This document shows, one piece after another, positions 1 to 6,277 of a stretch of 14,618 bases of DNA (positions are counted from its first letter, which is position 1; every line of letters begins with the position of its first letter). Under the pieces are notes generated by a model, which saw only the letters and a list, made by a program, of their open reading frames with translations, searched no databases and was not told the origin of the DNA. The stretch lies in NCBI GenBank assembly GCA_016778825.1, contig JADHOU010000013.1, positions 1-14,618 of the forward strand, given 5' to 3'. This stretch comes from Candidatus Puniceispirillum sp. GTDB taxonomy: Bacteria > Pseudomonadota > Alphaproteobacteria > Puniceispirillales > Puniceispirillaceae. Made by a program: the position numbers and the translations under genes.

Positions 1-161
1 ATCAGCGGATTTTCTGGCGACATCGGGTCGATTGTGGCAATGTTCTGGTCAAGCAGCATCCGCGCAATCAGATAACGTCCAGATTCGGCAATTTCGCGAC
101 CGGACAAATCACGGCTGGCGGTTGTTTTGCTGCCAAGGTCGATGGTGATATATTTGCGCAT
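1..161 (-). CDS. Aldehyde:ferredoxin oxidoreductase family protein, N-terminal fragment (cut by window edge)
   Basis: Fifty-three codons are visible from an ATG at 161, with the rest lying beyond base 1. The peptide begins MRKYITIDLGSK and reaches DPMSPENPL. That pattern (short beta-strand start, GRYLIA-like segment, then DPxSPENxL) is typical of the N-terminal domain of tungsten/molybdopterin aldehyde:ferredoxin oxidoreductases, which oxidise aldehydes to acids with ferredoxin or a similar acceptor in the cytoplasm, and in some members run in reverse. An AGGA lies 6 bases upstream of the ATG and supports this start. The gene is on the same strand as, and 234 bases downstream of, the enamidase-like gene, so an aldehyde produced by ring opening is a possible substrate. 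The catalytic [4Fe-4S] cysteines and pterin-binding motifs are outside the window, so the subfamily is not established. Confidence 0.72.
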   Translation of the reverse strand, partial: MRKYITIDLGSKTTASRDLSGREIAESGRYLIARMLLDQNIATIDPMSPENPL

Positions 162-279
162 AATGTATCCTGTTTGGCAGTGATTGAGCCTCAAGTGATG
201 GGGCCTTAATTTATATTAGATTACCAGTGTTAATTCATTTGTATACTAACAATAATGTATCTTGTAAACAACCAGCAGC

Positions 280-311
280 GCCAATGCTTTGCAAACTAAT
301 GTCGCATTGGC
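280..311 (-). repeat. Inverted repeat downstream of the amidohydrolase gene
   Basis: GCCAATGC (280-287) and GCATTGGC (304-311) form a perfect 8-bp inverted repeat around a 16-base loop. It lies 85 bases past the stop of the enamidase-like gene. No T-tract follows on the minus strand, so it is not a standard Rho-independent terminator. It could still be a processing or pausing hairpin, or chance. The 162-395 interval otherwise holds only AT-rich sequence that probably carries the promoter of the oxidoreductase gene. Confidence 0.3.
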
Positions 312-395
312 AATCACGTCAAAGCCAAATGATGGGCGTTTCGCCAGTTTCGGATAGATAGATGGTCATTTGGCAAATGCCGATCCAGCAATGGC

Positions 396-1565
396 CTATT
401 CAATAATTTCGGGCAAATGCGCCGCTGGCGGTGTATTGCGGCTGCGGTTGGTCCGCACAATCCCATCAATAATTGTCATGCCAACCCCGGGCAAATTGCC
501 TTGATGAATGCTTTCCAGCATATTGCGGCCGGGCGCGTGCTGGGCAGTATCCATCAGCACAAAATCGGCACTGCGGCCAATTTTAATGATACCGCAATCA
601 AGGTCACGCATGCGCGCCGTATTGCCTGTGGCAAAACAAAAGGCAATTTCTGGCGGAATATCACCAAGGCTGGACAGCATAGCAATCATCCGCAAAATAC
701 CGAGCGGCTGCACCCCTGATCCAGCTGGTGAGTCAGTGCCAAGGATAACTCGTTCGGCCTGTTTGATCTCAAAGGCGGTTCGCATCGCCAGCAAACCAGC
801 GCGTTCATTGCCATTATGCACAATCTCAATACCGCGATTACAGCTTTCGCAAAGGCAGGTAATTTGGTCATCAGGAAGCGCGGTATGGCCGCCATTGATA
901 TGACCAATAATATCAGCATCAGCTTCGAGAACCACATCCTTGTCAATCAGCCCTGACCCCGGAATTGACGGCCCGCCGGTATGGATCGTTGATTGAATGC
1001 CATATTTGCGAGCCCATTTAACCATCTGCGCGGCAGTTTCGCCAGCCTTGACCGAACCAAGGCCAACCTCACCAAGCAGCTTGACGCCGGCATCCGCAAG
1101 CTCTTTGAAATCAGATTCGACCATACCTTCTTCAATGACCGGCGCACCTGCCAGCATTTTCACGCCTGATGGCCGGAAATTTTCATACCAACGCTGCGAG
1201 GCAATCGCCATCGCCTTTAATCCAACAATATCTTTTGGCCGTCCGGGGGCGTGAACCTCACCTGCCGAAATCATCGTTGTCACCCCGCCATGAAGGCAGG
1301 AATCAATCCAGTTAAACTGTTGTTGGCGCGGTGTATAATCGCCAATTACCGGATGAACATGGCTGTCGATCAAACCGGGGGTCAATGTCACACCATGCGC
1401 ATGGACCTTTACCGTCGCATTATCCAGATCCATATCCTTGGCATAGCCGATATCGGTAATCCGGCCATCGACCGACACAACGCAATCACCATCAAGGATT
1501 GGCGCTTCAAGCTTGCCTGACAGAATCTGGCCGATATTGGTAATCACAAGTTTTTCTGACGCCAT
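396..1565 (-). CDS. Enamidase-like metal-dependent amidohydrolase
   Basis: This is a 389-residue amidohydrolase-superfamily protein with a small beta-sandwich built from both termini around a TIM barrel. Visible likely metal ligands are H69 and H71 (in DSHVHP), E166 (GEVGLG), H195 (TIHTGG), H222 (GHINGG) and D278 (GTDSP). A bridging glutamate in place of carboxylated lysine is the arrangement I recall for Eubacterium barkeri enamidase, which hydrolyses 1,4,5,6-tetrahydro-6-oxonicotinate to 2-formylglutarate. Other remembered shared blocks are HGGVTTMISAG, PGRPKD, PLGILR and SRNTPPA, and the length (about 385) matches. An upstream in-frame start at 1616 exists, but the ATG at 1565 has GAGGG 8 bases before it and begins exactly where the family does. 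A cyclic enamide or lactam substrate is likely; tetrahydro-oxonicotinate itself is unproven. The gene follows marR by 120 bases and may have its own promoter. Confidence 0.85.
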   Translation of the reverse strand: MASEKLVITNIGQILSGKLEAPILDGDCVVSVDGRITDIGYAKDMDLDNATVKVHAHGVTLTPGLIDSHVHPVIGDYTPRQQQFNWIDSCLHGGVTTMISAGEVHAPGRPKDIVGLKAMAIASQRWYENFRPSGVKMLAGAPVIEEGMVESDFKELADAGVKLLGEVGLGSVKAGETAAQMVKWARKYGIQSTIHTGGPSIPGSGLIDKDVVLEADADIIGHINGGHTALPDDQITCLCESCNRGIEIVHNGNERAGLLAMRTAFEIKQAERVILGTDSPAGSGVQPLGILRMIAMLSSLGDIPPEIAFCFATGNTARMRDLDCGIIKIGRSADFVLMDTAQHAPGRNMLESIHQGNLPGVGMTIIDGIVRTNRSRNTPPAAHLPEIIE

Positions 1566-1598
1566 GATATTATCCCTCTTATCTTTTTCGCGATCATT

Positions 1599-1612
1599 TG
1601 CCGGCGCCGGCA
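1599..1612. repeat. Perfect 14-bp GC palindrome in the amidohydrolase leader
   Basis: TGCCGGCGCCGGCA is a perfect palindrome 34 bases upstream of the preferred amidohydrolase ATG, just before its ribosome binding site. It could be an operator half-pair, or in RNA a 5-bp stem with a GCGC loop affecting translation. The function is unknown. Confidence 0.4.
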
Positions 1613-1629
1613 GCATGAAAACATCATCT

Positions 1630-1659
1630 ATTAGTCAGCAATCATACGGCACCGGTCAA
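1630..1659 (-). promoter_or_regulatory. Possible sigma-70 promoter for the amidohydrolase gene
   Basis: On the minus strand TTGACC (1659-1654) is followed after 18 bases by ACTAAT (1635-1630), which match the consensus at 5/6 and 4/6 positions. It lies in the 120-base gap between the MarR stop and the amidohydrolase ATG and would give a leader of roughly 60 bases containing the 14-bp palindrome. The same TTGACC-N18-xxTAAT layout appears upstream of the binding-protein gene. This is a visual match only. Confidence 0.3.
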
Positions 1660-1685
1660 GATAGATATTGTAGCCGCTCTTACGC

Positions 1686-2135
1686 CTATAACTTATCAAG
1701 CAGGGTAAGCAGTCGCGCCAGCTCACGCTTGGTCAAATTTTTGGTTGTTTCCTGGGTTATAATCCGCGCCTGATCGATTGCCGCTTGAATTTTTGTTTGG
1801 CCCTCAGGGGTAAGCGAGATTTGCAACCGCCGCAGGTCAGCACCATCTTGACGTGTTTGCACCAGACCCCGATCAATCAAGCGCGAAATCACGCCCTTTG
1901 TCGTCGCTGCATCCATGGCGACAAGGCGGCCAAGCTGGTTTTGCGATACCTCCCCAACTTCACGAAGCCGCACCAGAATGGAAAATTGAGTTGGCGTCAT
2001 ATCAGGAAGATGCCGCGAGAAAATCTCAAGATGACGCTGGCTGGCAAGCCGCAGCTTATAGCCGACCTGAACTTCAAGCTGATAGTCATTGGCCGTTTCA
2101 TGAACAGCAGAATGGCTGGGATCAAAAACATTCAT
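1686..2135 (-). CDS. MarR-family transcriptional regulator
   Basis: A 149-residue winged helix-turn-helix protein of normal MarR length. The N-terminal dimerisation helix (YKLRLASQRHLEIF, about residues 26-39) leads into PTQFSILVRL, the HTH region VSQNQLGRLVAMDAATTKGV with recognition helix and SRLIDRGLV, and a beta-wing with DLRRLQISLTPEG near residues 101-113. MarR proteins bind palindromic DNA as dimers and are usually released by a small aromatic or phenolic ligand. The MDAATTKGV block resembles regulators of aromatic and N-heterocycle catabolism such as NicR, but that specific assignment is not proven. The gene is divergent from the DUF1185 gene and upstream of the amidohydrolase, so these are the likely targets. 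No strong Shine-Dalgarno precedes the ATG at 2135. Confidence 0.88.
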   Translation of the reverse strand: MNVFDPSHSAVHETANDYQLEVQVGYKLRLASQRHLEIFSRHLPDMTPTQFSILVRLREVGEVSQNQLGRLVAMDAATTKGVISRLIDRGLVQTRQDGADLRRLQISLTPEGQTKIQAAIDQARIITQETTKNLTKRELARLLTLLDKL

Positions 2136-2228
2136 AACAAAGGCAAATCCGGATTAGGTCAAAATGAAATGCAAATTCAAGCAGTGTCTTTAGGTGTAAC
2201 ATTGCCAAGACAAAAAGGCCAGATTTCA

Positions 2229-2245
2229 AAATAATGTCGTTATTT
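2229..2245. promoter_or_regulatory. Short inverted repeat, possible operator on the marR side
   Basis: AAATAA and TTATTT form a perfect 6-bp inverted repeat around TGTCG, about 95 bases upstream of marR. Its position suits an autoregulatory operator. AT-rich repeats of this size also occur by chance. Confidence 0.25.
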
Positions 2246-2295
2246 CAATTGCTAGCCATCATCGCCCAGAGCCATCAAGCGGATTCTCGCAACGG

Positions 2296-2325
2296 ATATA
2301 TCGTTTGACAGCAAACAAAATATAT
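2296..2325. promoter_or_regulatory. Candidate MarR operator overlapping the DUF1185 promoter
   Basis: The core GTTTG-ACAG-CAAAC (2303-2316) is a perfect inverted repeat, and ATATAT at 2296-2301 and 2320-2325 extends the symmetry with a slight offset. It overlaps the -35 box of the plus-strand promoter, where a bound repressor would block RNA polymerase. The size and placement suit a MarR dimer; the assignment to this regulator is inference from adjacency. Confidence 0.45.
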
Positions 2326-2333
2326 TTTTTGAT
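2305..2333 (+). promoter_or_regulatory. Sigma-70 promoter for the DUF1185 gene
   Basis: A perfect TTGACA (2305-2310) is followed by a 17-base spacer and TTTGAT (2328-2333, 4/6 to TATAAT). Transcription would start near 2340 and leave a leader of about 60 bases. It is the best promoter match in the window and overlaps the GTTTG/CAAAC inverted repeat. Confidence 0.55.
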
Positions 2334-2399
2334 CAAAGATCGTGAAATCATCATTTACAGTCAGCAGCATCCGGCGGCGAAGGCATAGGGGAACAGATC

Positions 2400-2987
2400 A
2401 TGGGATTGGCAAAAATTCGGAAAATCGTCACAATTGTCGAGGATTCGCATGAAGAGGCAGGCCAGATCATTTCGCCGCCAACGCGCCGCGCCGCTGCCAT
2501 TGCGGTGATCGAAAATCCTTTTGCCGGCACCTATCAAGATAATCTCGAGATGCTTATGGCAATTGGCGAAGAGCTTGGCGGCCTTCTTGGTGAGCGCTGC
2601 GTTGCCGCGCTTGGCATCACCCCGCAACAGGCGCAAAGCTATGGCAAGGCCGCGCTTGTAGGGGAAAATGGCGAGCTGGAACATGCCGCAGCAATTTTGC
2701 ATCCCCGCCTTGGTAAACCGCTTCGTGCCGCTGTTGAAAAAGGTGCTGCCCTTGTCCCCTCAAACAAGAAACGCGGCGGCATGGGTCATCCCATTGACGT
2801 GCCGCTTGGTCATAAGGACGCCGCCTATGTCCGATCACATTTTGATGGAATGGAAGTCAGCGTCAATGACGCCCCGCGCGCCAATGAAATTTTAGTTGCT
2901 ATCGCTGTTGCCGATTCAGGGCGACCCTTGCCGCGTGTTGGCGGCCTGACGCATGATGAGGCTGAAGGCAAGGACGGACTGCGCTAA
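2400..2987 (+). CDS. DUF1185 / 'amino acid synthesis' family protein (PF06684)
   Basis: A 195-residue cytoplasmic protein with no signal peptide or membrane segment, of the usual family length. The C-terminal half carries the family's most recognisable block: KKRGGMGHPIDVPLGHKD, then AAYVRSHFDGMEVSVNDAPR, then ADSGRPLPRVGGL. Known structures of this family show a variant of the Bacillus chorismate mutase-like fold. The 'amino acid synthesis' label rests on genome context, and as far as I know the biochemical role is not established. The ATG at 2400 has AGGGGA about 8 bases upstream. The gene stands alone on the plus strand, divergent from marR, with a strong promoter and candidate operator. 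Its neighbours (amidohydrolase, Liv importer, monooxygenase, hydrolase) match the catabolic surroundings in which the family is often found. Confidence 0.88.
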   Translation: MGLAKIRKIVTIVEDSHEEAGQIISPPTRRAAAIAVIENPFAGTYQDNLEMLMAIGEELGGLLGERCVAALGITPQQAQSYGKAALVGENGELEHAAAILHPRLGKPLRAAVEKGAALVPSNKKRGGMGHPIDVPLGHKDAAYVRSHFDGMEVSVNDAPRANEILVAIAVADSGRPLPRVGGLTHDEAEGKDGLR

Positions 2988-2990
2988 TCA

Positions 2991-3015
2991 GGCATCAGCC
3001 ATGCATGGCATCAGC
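2991..3015. repeat. Short palindrome and direct repeat between converging genes
   Basis: GCCATGCATGGC (2998-3009) is a perfect 12-bp palindrome flanked by direct copies of GGCATCAGC at 2991-2999 and 3007-3015. It fills the 30-base gap between the DUF1185 stop and the end of the opposing membrane protein gene. It might act as a weak bidirectional hairpin, but it has no loop and no T-tract. Confidence 0.25.
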
Positions 3016-3017
3016 AC

Positions 3018-3473
3018 CTATTTACCATTGGCAAGCTGGGTAATCACCAAGCCGCCAAGAAGCATGCTTGCACCGCCAAGCTGCAGCAGATTTACCGGCC
3101 GGATTGGCGCGCCAAACAGACCAAAATGATCAATCAGCAGCGAAAAGATAATCTGCCCCGATACCGCCATGACAATGAAATTGGCAACGCCTATTTTTCC
3201 GGCTAAAACCGTTGCGCTGATCACATAGAAAACGACGACAAAACCGGCCAGATATTCAACCGGTTGCAACTGTCTGAAATCACCAATATTAGGAAGGCCT
3301 CGCCCCGCCAGAGCCGCCACTGTTAACGCCAAAAGAATGGCCACACCGAATAGCAGAACACTGGCATGAAGCGGCTCGCCAAGGGCGCGCCCGACACGGC
3401 CATTCAAAATACCGACAACCGGAATGAATGAACCGGCAAGAAGTGCCCAGATCAAATATTTTATATTAATCAC
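3018..3473 (-). CDS. DMT-superfamily membrane protein, YdcZ/DUF606 type
   Basis: A 151-residue, strongly hydrophobic protein with about five membrane segments: near residues 5-22, 38-58, 73-92, 97-115 and 128-147. The opening AGSFIPVVGILNGRVGRALG is characteristic of the YdcZ (DUF606) family, half-size relatives of the drug/metabolite transporters whose substrates are mostly unknown. The start is a GTG at 3473, with a strong AAGGAG 8 bases upstream; the nearer upstream ATG runs into a stop after three codons. It lies on the same strand as the NIPSNAP gene with 52 bases between, so co-transcription from the aldolase/NIPSNAP side is plausible. It may export or exchange a pathway metabolite, but nothing in the sequence shows which. 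Confidence 0.8.
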   Translation of the reverse strand: MINIKYLIWALLAGSFIPVVGILNGRVGRALGEPLHASVLLFGVAILLALTVAALAGRGLPNIGDFRQLQPVEYLAGFVVVFYVISATVLAGKIGVANFIVMAVSGQIIFSLLIDHFGLFGAPIRPVNLLQLGGASMLLGGLVITQLANGK

Positions 3474-3525
3474 CTCAGCATCTCCTTAAATGATCATGTC
3501 GATGCGGTGTTGCGCCCTCGCGCAA

Positions 3526-3849
3526 TTAGGGATGCGGGCCCCAAGGCGCAGCATTCAACAGCTGGTTTTGCTGGCTTAGCAATAAAGGGCGAAGATCACC
3601 GGCAAAATCCATAAAATCATCATTGGCAAAAAGGCTGTTCCAATGATTGCGACGATCGGCATCATCGTCAAATTTCCACAGATGCGCGATCTGATGAAGC
3701 GGGCCGGTATCTGAAATGAAATAACCAACTAGCTTTTTGTCAAAGCCGCCCTTTTGCAAAGCTGGCCAGCCTTTTTTACTATAGGCCTCGACAGCGTCTT
3801 TCATTTTCCCAACAGTGACCTGATAGGTTCGTAATTCATAAATAGCCAT
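3526..3849 (-). CDS. NIPSNAP family protein
   Basis: A 107-residue single-domain protein starting AIYELRTYQVTVGKM, the classic first strand of the NIPSNAP (PF07978) alpha/beta barrel-like dimeric fold. The IAHLWKFDDDADR segment and the final NQLLNAAPW are also typical. A TTG at 3855 could extend it by two codons, but the ATG at 3849 has GAGGG 7 bases upstream and is preferred. NIPSNAP proteins are small, often encoded beside catabolic enzymes, and most have no assigned reaction. Here the gene sits 61 bases downstream of the DHDPS-like gene and was probably recruited to the same pathway. Cytoplasmic; no signal peptide or membrane segment. Confidence 0.88.
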   Translation of the reverse strand: MAIYELRTYQVTVGKMKDAVEAYSKKGWPALQKGGFDKKLVGYFISDTGPLHQIAHLWKFDDDADRRNHWNSLFANDDFMDFAGDLRPLLLSQQNQLLNAAPWGPHP

Positions 3850-3910
3850 GATCAATCCCTCGTTTCAAAAATAAATCTAAACACCAAGTCAAGAACCGAG
3901 CGCGCCACGC

Positions 3911-4837
3911 CTAATTTTGCAGGCCTGCGGCAACCAGCGCTTGTTTCAGCTTGGCAATTTCATCTGCCTCAAGCTTTTGCAAAGGCGGCCTGACAATCGC
4001 CTTATCCAACCGCCCCAAAAGCACAAGACATTCCTTCATCCGGTTATGCATATCCAAAAACGGCGCGCGGTAAAAAGCCTGTGCCAGCGGGTAAATCCGA
4101 TCATTGACCGCCCGCGCCATTGCCAGATCATCGCGCTGCATCGCGTTGAATAGCTCAACCTGCAAATCGGCGATCACACTTCCCGCGCCCGACAGCAAAC
4201 CAGCAGGCTTCATTGATAATGATGCCATTAACCATGATGAATGCGTTGACAACACATTCACCTTGCGCGGCAGTGATTGAAAGGTCTTTATGTGGCGCTC
4301 ATGCAGCATCGGATCATTGCACCAATCCTTGATCGCAACTACGCTTGGCACTTCGGCAAAAATCTGCAGCATCGTTTCAAACGGATAGCCAAGGCCAGTG
4401 CTTGCCGGATATTGAAACAGAATCAGCGGCAGATCGGTTGCATCGGCGATCATTTTAAAATGGGCAATTGCCATATCGGGGCGAAGCTGGCCGCCCATGC
4501 TCATGCTGTTTGGCGGAAATACCAACAATGCCGCCGCGCCCTCGCGCGCGGCCATTTTTGCTACCGCAACAGCCGCATGGCTGCCATCGGCATAAACCCC
4601 ATTTACCAGCGGCAGCGCATCCCCAACCTCATCAAGTGATTCGGCCAAAAGCTGTTGTTGTTCGGCAAAGCTGAACGCATGAATTTCCGACGCATGGCCA
4701 TTGACCGTGATCGCACTAAGGCCCGCGACATCAGCAACATCACGCAAATGTTTTCGCGATGCTGCAATGTCAATTTCAAAATCTGTTTTAAAGGCTACCA
4801 ATGTTGCTGGTATGACGCCTTCAGCCTTAAATTCCAT
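3911..4837 (-). CDS. Dihydrodipicolinate synthase family aldolase/lyase
   Basis: A 308-residue class I aldolase of the DHDPS/N-acetylneuraminate lyase family (TIM barrel). The Schiff-base lysine is K170 in SVVAIKD, and the catalytic tyrosine is Y143 in LILFQYP. The usual GTTGE-type loop is replaced by NGHASE (residues 46-51), which points away from true DapA and towards the catabolic subfamilies that act on other pyruvate or 2-keto-acid adducts. The start at 4837 has AGGTG 9 bases upstream. It lies 16 bases after the end of livF on the same strand and reads like the first enzyme gene behind the importer. Its GC is typical of the flanks rather than of the importer genes. A lyase or hydratase-aldolase releasing pyruvate is plausible; the substrate is unknown. 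Confidence 0.85.
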   Translation of the reverse strand: MEFKAEGVIPATLVAFKTDFEIDIAASRKHLRDVADVAGLSAITVNGHASEIHAFSFAEQQQLLAESLDEVGDALPLVNGVYADGSHAAVAVAKMAAREGAAALLVFPPNSMSMGGQLRPDMAIAHFKMIADATDLPLILFQYPASTGLGYPFETMLQIFAEVPSVVAIKDWCNDPMLHERHIKTFQSLPRKVNVLSTHSSWLMASLSMKPAGLLSGAGSVIADLQVELFNAMQRDDLAMARAVNDRIYPLAQAFYRAPFLDMHNRMKECLVLLGRLDKAIVRPPLQKLEADEIAKLKQALVAAGLQN

Positions 4838-4853
4838 TTAAATATTCACCTGA

Positions 4854-5498
4854 TTAAGCGGTGACGATCGAACCTCGTTCGATAACGTAGGTTCTATCAA
4901 TAACATCAGCGACATGTGCATCGTTGGACTCAGCAATAATAATCGAAACGCCTTCTTTTTTTAGCGATGCAAGAATTTCACCCATGCGCAGTGCTAGCAC
5001 AGGAGCAATACCTTCGGTTGGTTCATCAAGTAACAAAAGCCTTTGGCCGACCATTAGAGCACGCGCTAGCGCGACAAGCTTCTGCTGCCCTCCCGATAAC
5101 GATGTGGCCGCCATCGATCTAAATACCTTACACTCTGGAATAATTTTATAAATCCATGCTAAGCGGTCTTCATGTCCCTGAATATTTGTTGACCAAACCG
5201 GTACTAAAATATTTTCTTCCGCTGTCATTTCTGGAACAAGACGACGGTCCTCAGGCATATATCCAATACCCATGTGAGCACGACGATACCCAGGCAAAGA
5301 TTCAATGCCATCCCCTTCAAAAATCAATTTGCCCCCACGAATGGGCAGAAGGCCCATCAAAGAGCGAAGAAATGTCGTCTTGCCAGCGCCGTTACGACCA
5401 ATCAAACCAACGATTTCACCAGCCTTAATTTCCAGGCCAATATCCCGCAATATTGGTGTCCCATTGATATCGACGTCAAGAGTGTTCACAACTAACAT
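4854..5498 (-). CDS. livF: ABC importer ATP-binding protein, LivF type (short C-terminus)
   Basis: A 214-residue cytoplasmic ATPase. Walker A is GRNGAGKT (34-41), the signature LSGGQQ (134-139), and Walker B LLLLDEP ends with D158-E159. GYMPEDRRLVPEMTAEEN (79-96) is the usual LivF Q-loop region. The H-loop histidine is absent (AESND), which also occurs in LivF proteins that carry EQN there. The protein stops at ERGSIVTA, about 20 residues short of the usual LivF length of roughly 235, lacking the last helix. The stop lies right at the change to GC-rich sequence. It pairs with LivG as the ATPase heterodimer of the importer. The GC is low (one row near 4921 counts at about 37%). Confidence 0.9.
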   Translation of the reverse strand: MLVVNTLDVDINGTPILRDIGLEIKAGEIVGLIGRNGAGKTTFLRSLMGLLPIRGGKLIFEGDGIESLPGYRRAHMGIGYMPEDRRLVPEMTAEENILVPVWSTNIQGHEDRLAWIYKIIPECKVFRSMAATSLSGGQQKLVALARALMVGQRLLLLDEPTEGIAPVLALRMGEILASLKKEGVSIIIAESNDAHVADVIDRTYVIERGSIVTA

Positions 5499-5518
5499 AA
5501 TTAAATCTGCCTCTCGCC

Positions 5519-6277
5519 CTAATGCCGCTTACCAATAACAAATTCCTGAACCTTAGAGTCAGCCAGCGCTTTCTTCGGAGACATGTCAGCAATAATTTCT
5601 CCCTGGTAAAAAGCCAAAACTCGGCTCACATAACGCTCCACAATTTCCATATCATGTTCCACAAATAAAACTGTGACGTTATCTTCTTTTAAGGCTCCCA
5701 TTACCACATCCATAAAGTCAAATTTCTCCTCAACAGAGATTCCACTTGTTGGCTCATCCAGAAGAAGAATTCTTGGCTCACTGACTACAGCCATTGCAAT
5801 ATCAAGGAGCTTTCGGACGCCCTGCGATAAAACATTGACTGTCATGTCTTTGTAATTTTCTAACTGATAGCGCTTTAAAACTGCATCTCTCTGCAAAGTT
5901 AATTCTGGAGTTTCCATTTCACTAAGGGCTCTCACACCCCGGTTAGTCGCAATTGCAAGAGCAATCGTTAGGTTCTCCGCTACAGTCATTGTGTGAAACA
6001 CTTGCGAAACTTGAAATGAGCGAGAAATACCAGCATGGGTAACCTCGCGAGGCCCCTTACCGACAAGCTCTATTCCATCAAAAACGATGCTCCCGCTAGT
6101 AGGCTTAAGATAACCCGTAACCATATTTACGAAACAGGTTTTCCCAGCTCCATTTGCGCCAATAATGCCAACAATTTCACCTCTATTAACATCAACATTA
6201 ATATCCTTAGCTGCTACGACAGCCCCAAAGGTTTTGAGCAAATCACGAACTTCTAAGATGGGTTTGGACTGCTTCAT
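5519..6277 (-). CDS. livG: ABC importer ATP-binding protein, LivG type
   Basis: A 252-residue ATPase with Walker A GANGAGKT (40-47), Walker B RILLLDEP (D174-E175), the LivG-type PTSGIS block and H-loop H208 in VEHDMEIVERY. The signature is LSQGV (150-154), where most ABC proteins have LSGGQ, so the glutamine is replaced by valine. In LivG relatives that I recall, LSQGQRK is common, so the valine is the notable change. The ATG at 6277 has AAGGA 8 bases upstream and overlaps the livM stop as ATGA, which implies translational coupling. It is followed 20 bases later by livF. It powers uptake through LivH and LivM. Confidence 0.93.
   Translation of the reverse strand: MKQSKPILEVRDLLKTFGAVVAAKDINVDVNRGEIVGIIGANGAGKTCFVNMVTGYLKPTSGSIVFDGIELVGKGPREVTHAGISRSFQVSQVFHTMTVAENLTIALAIATNRGVRALSEMETPELTLQRDAVLKRYQLENYKDMTVNVLSQGVRKLLDIAMAVVSEPRILLLDEPTSGISVEEKFDFMDVVMGALKEDNVTVLFVEHDMEIVERYVSRVLAFYQGEIIADMSPKKALADSKVQEFVIGKRH

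Noticed and set aside
367..379. CATTTG-G-CAAATG palindrome just past the amidohydrolase stop
   Set aside because: It is perfect but short and in a 3' flank; it lacks a T-tract and a promoter context, so no function is claimed.
1566..1616. Seventeen-residue N-terminal extension of the amidohydrolase
   Set aside because: It is charged and low in family resemblance, and the ATG at 1565 has a good ribosome binding site. The DNA instead contains the 14-bp palindrome.
1785..2234. Plus-strand open frame opposite marR
   Set aside because: It is antisense to a clear MarR protein and shows no family features.
396..3015. Full nicotinate fermentation pathway
   Set aside because: Only the enamidase-like gene fits. 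No nicotinate dehydrogenase, 6-hydroxynicotinate reductase, methyleneglutarate mutase or related genes are visible.
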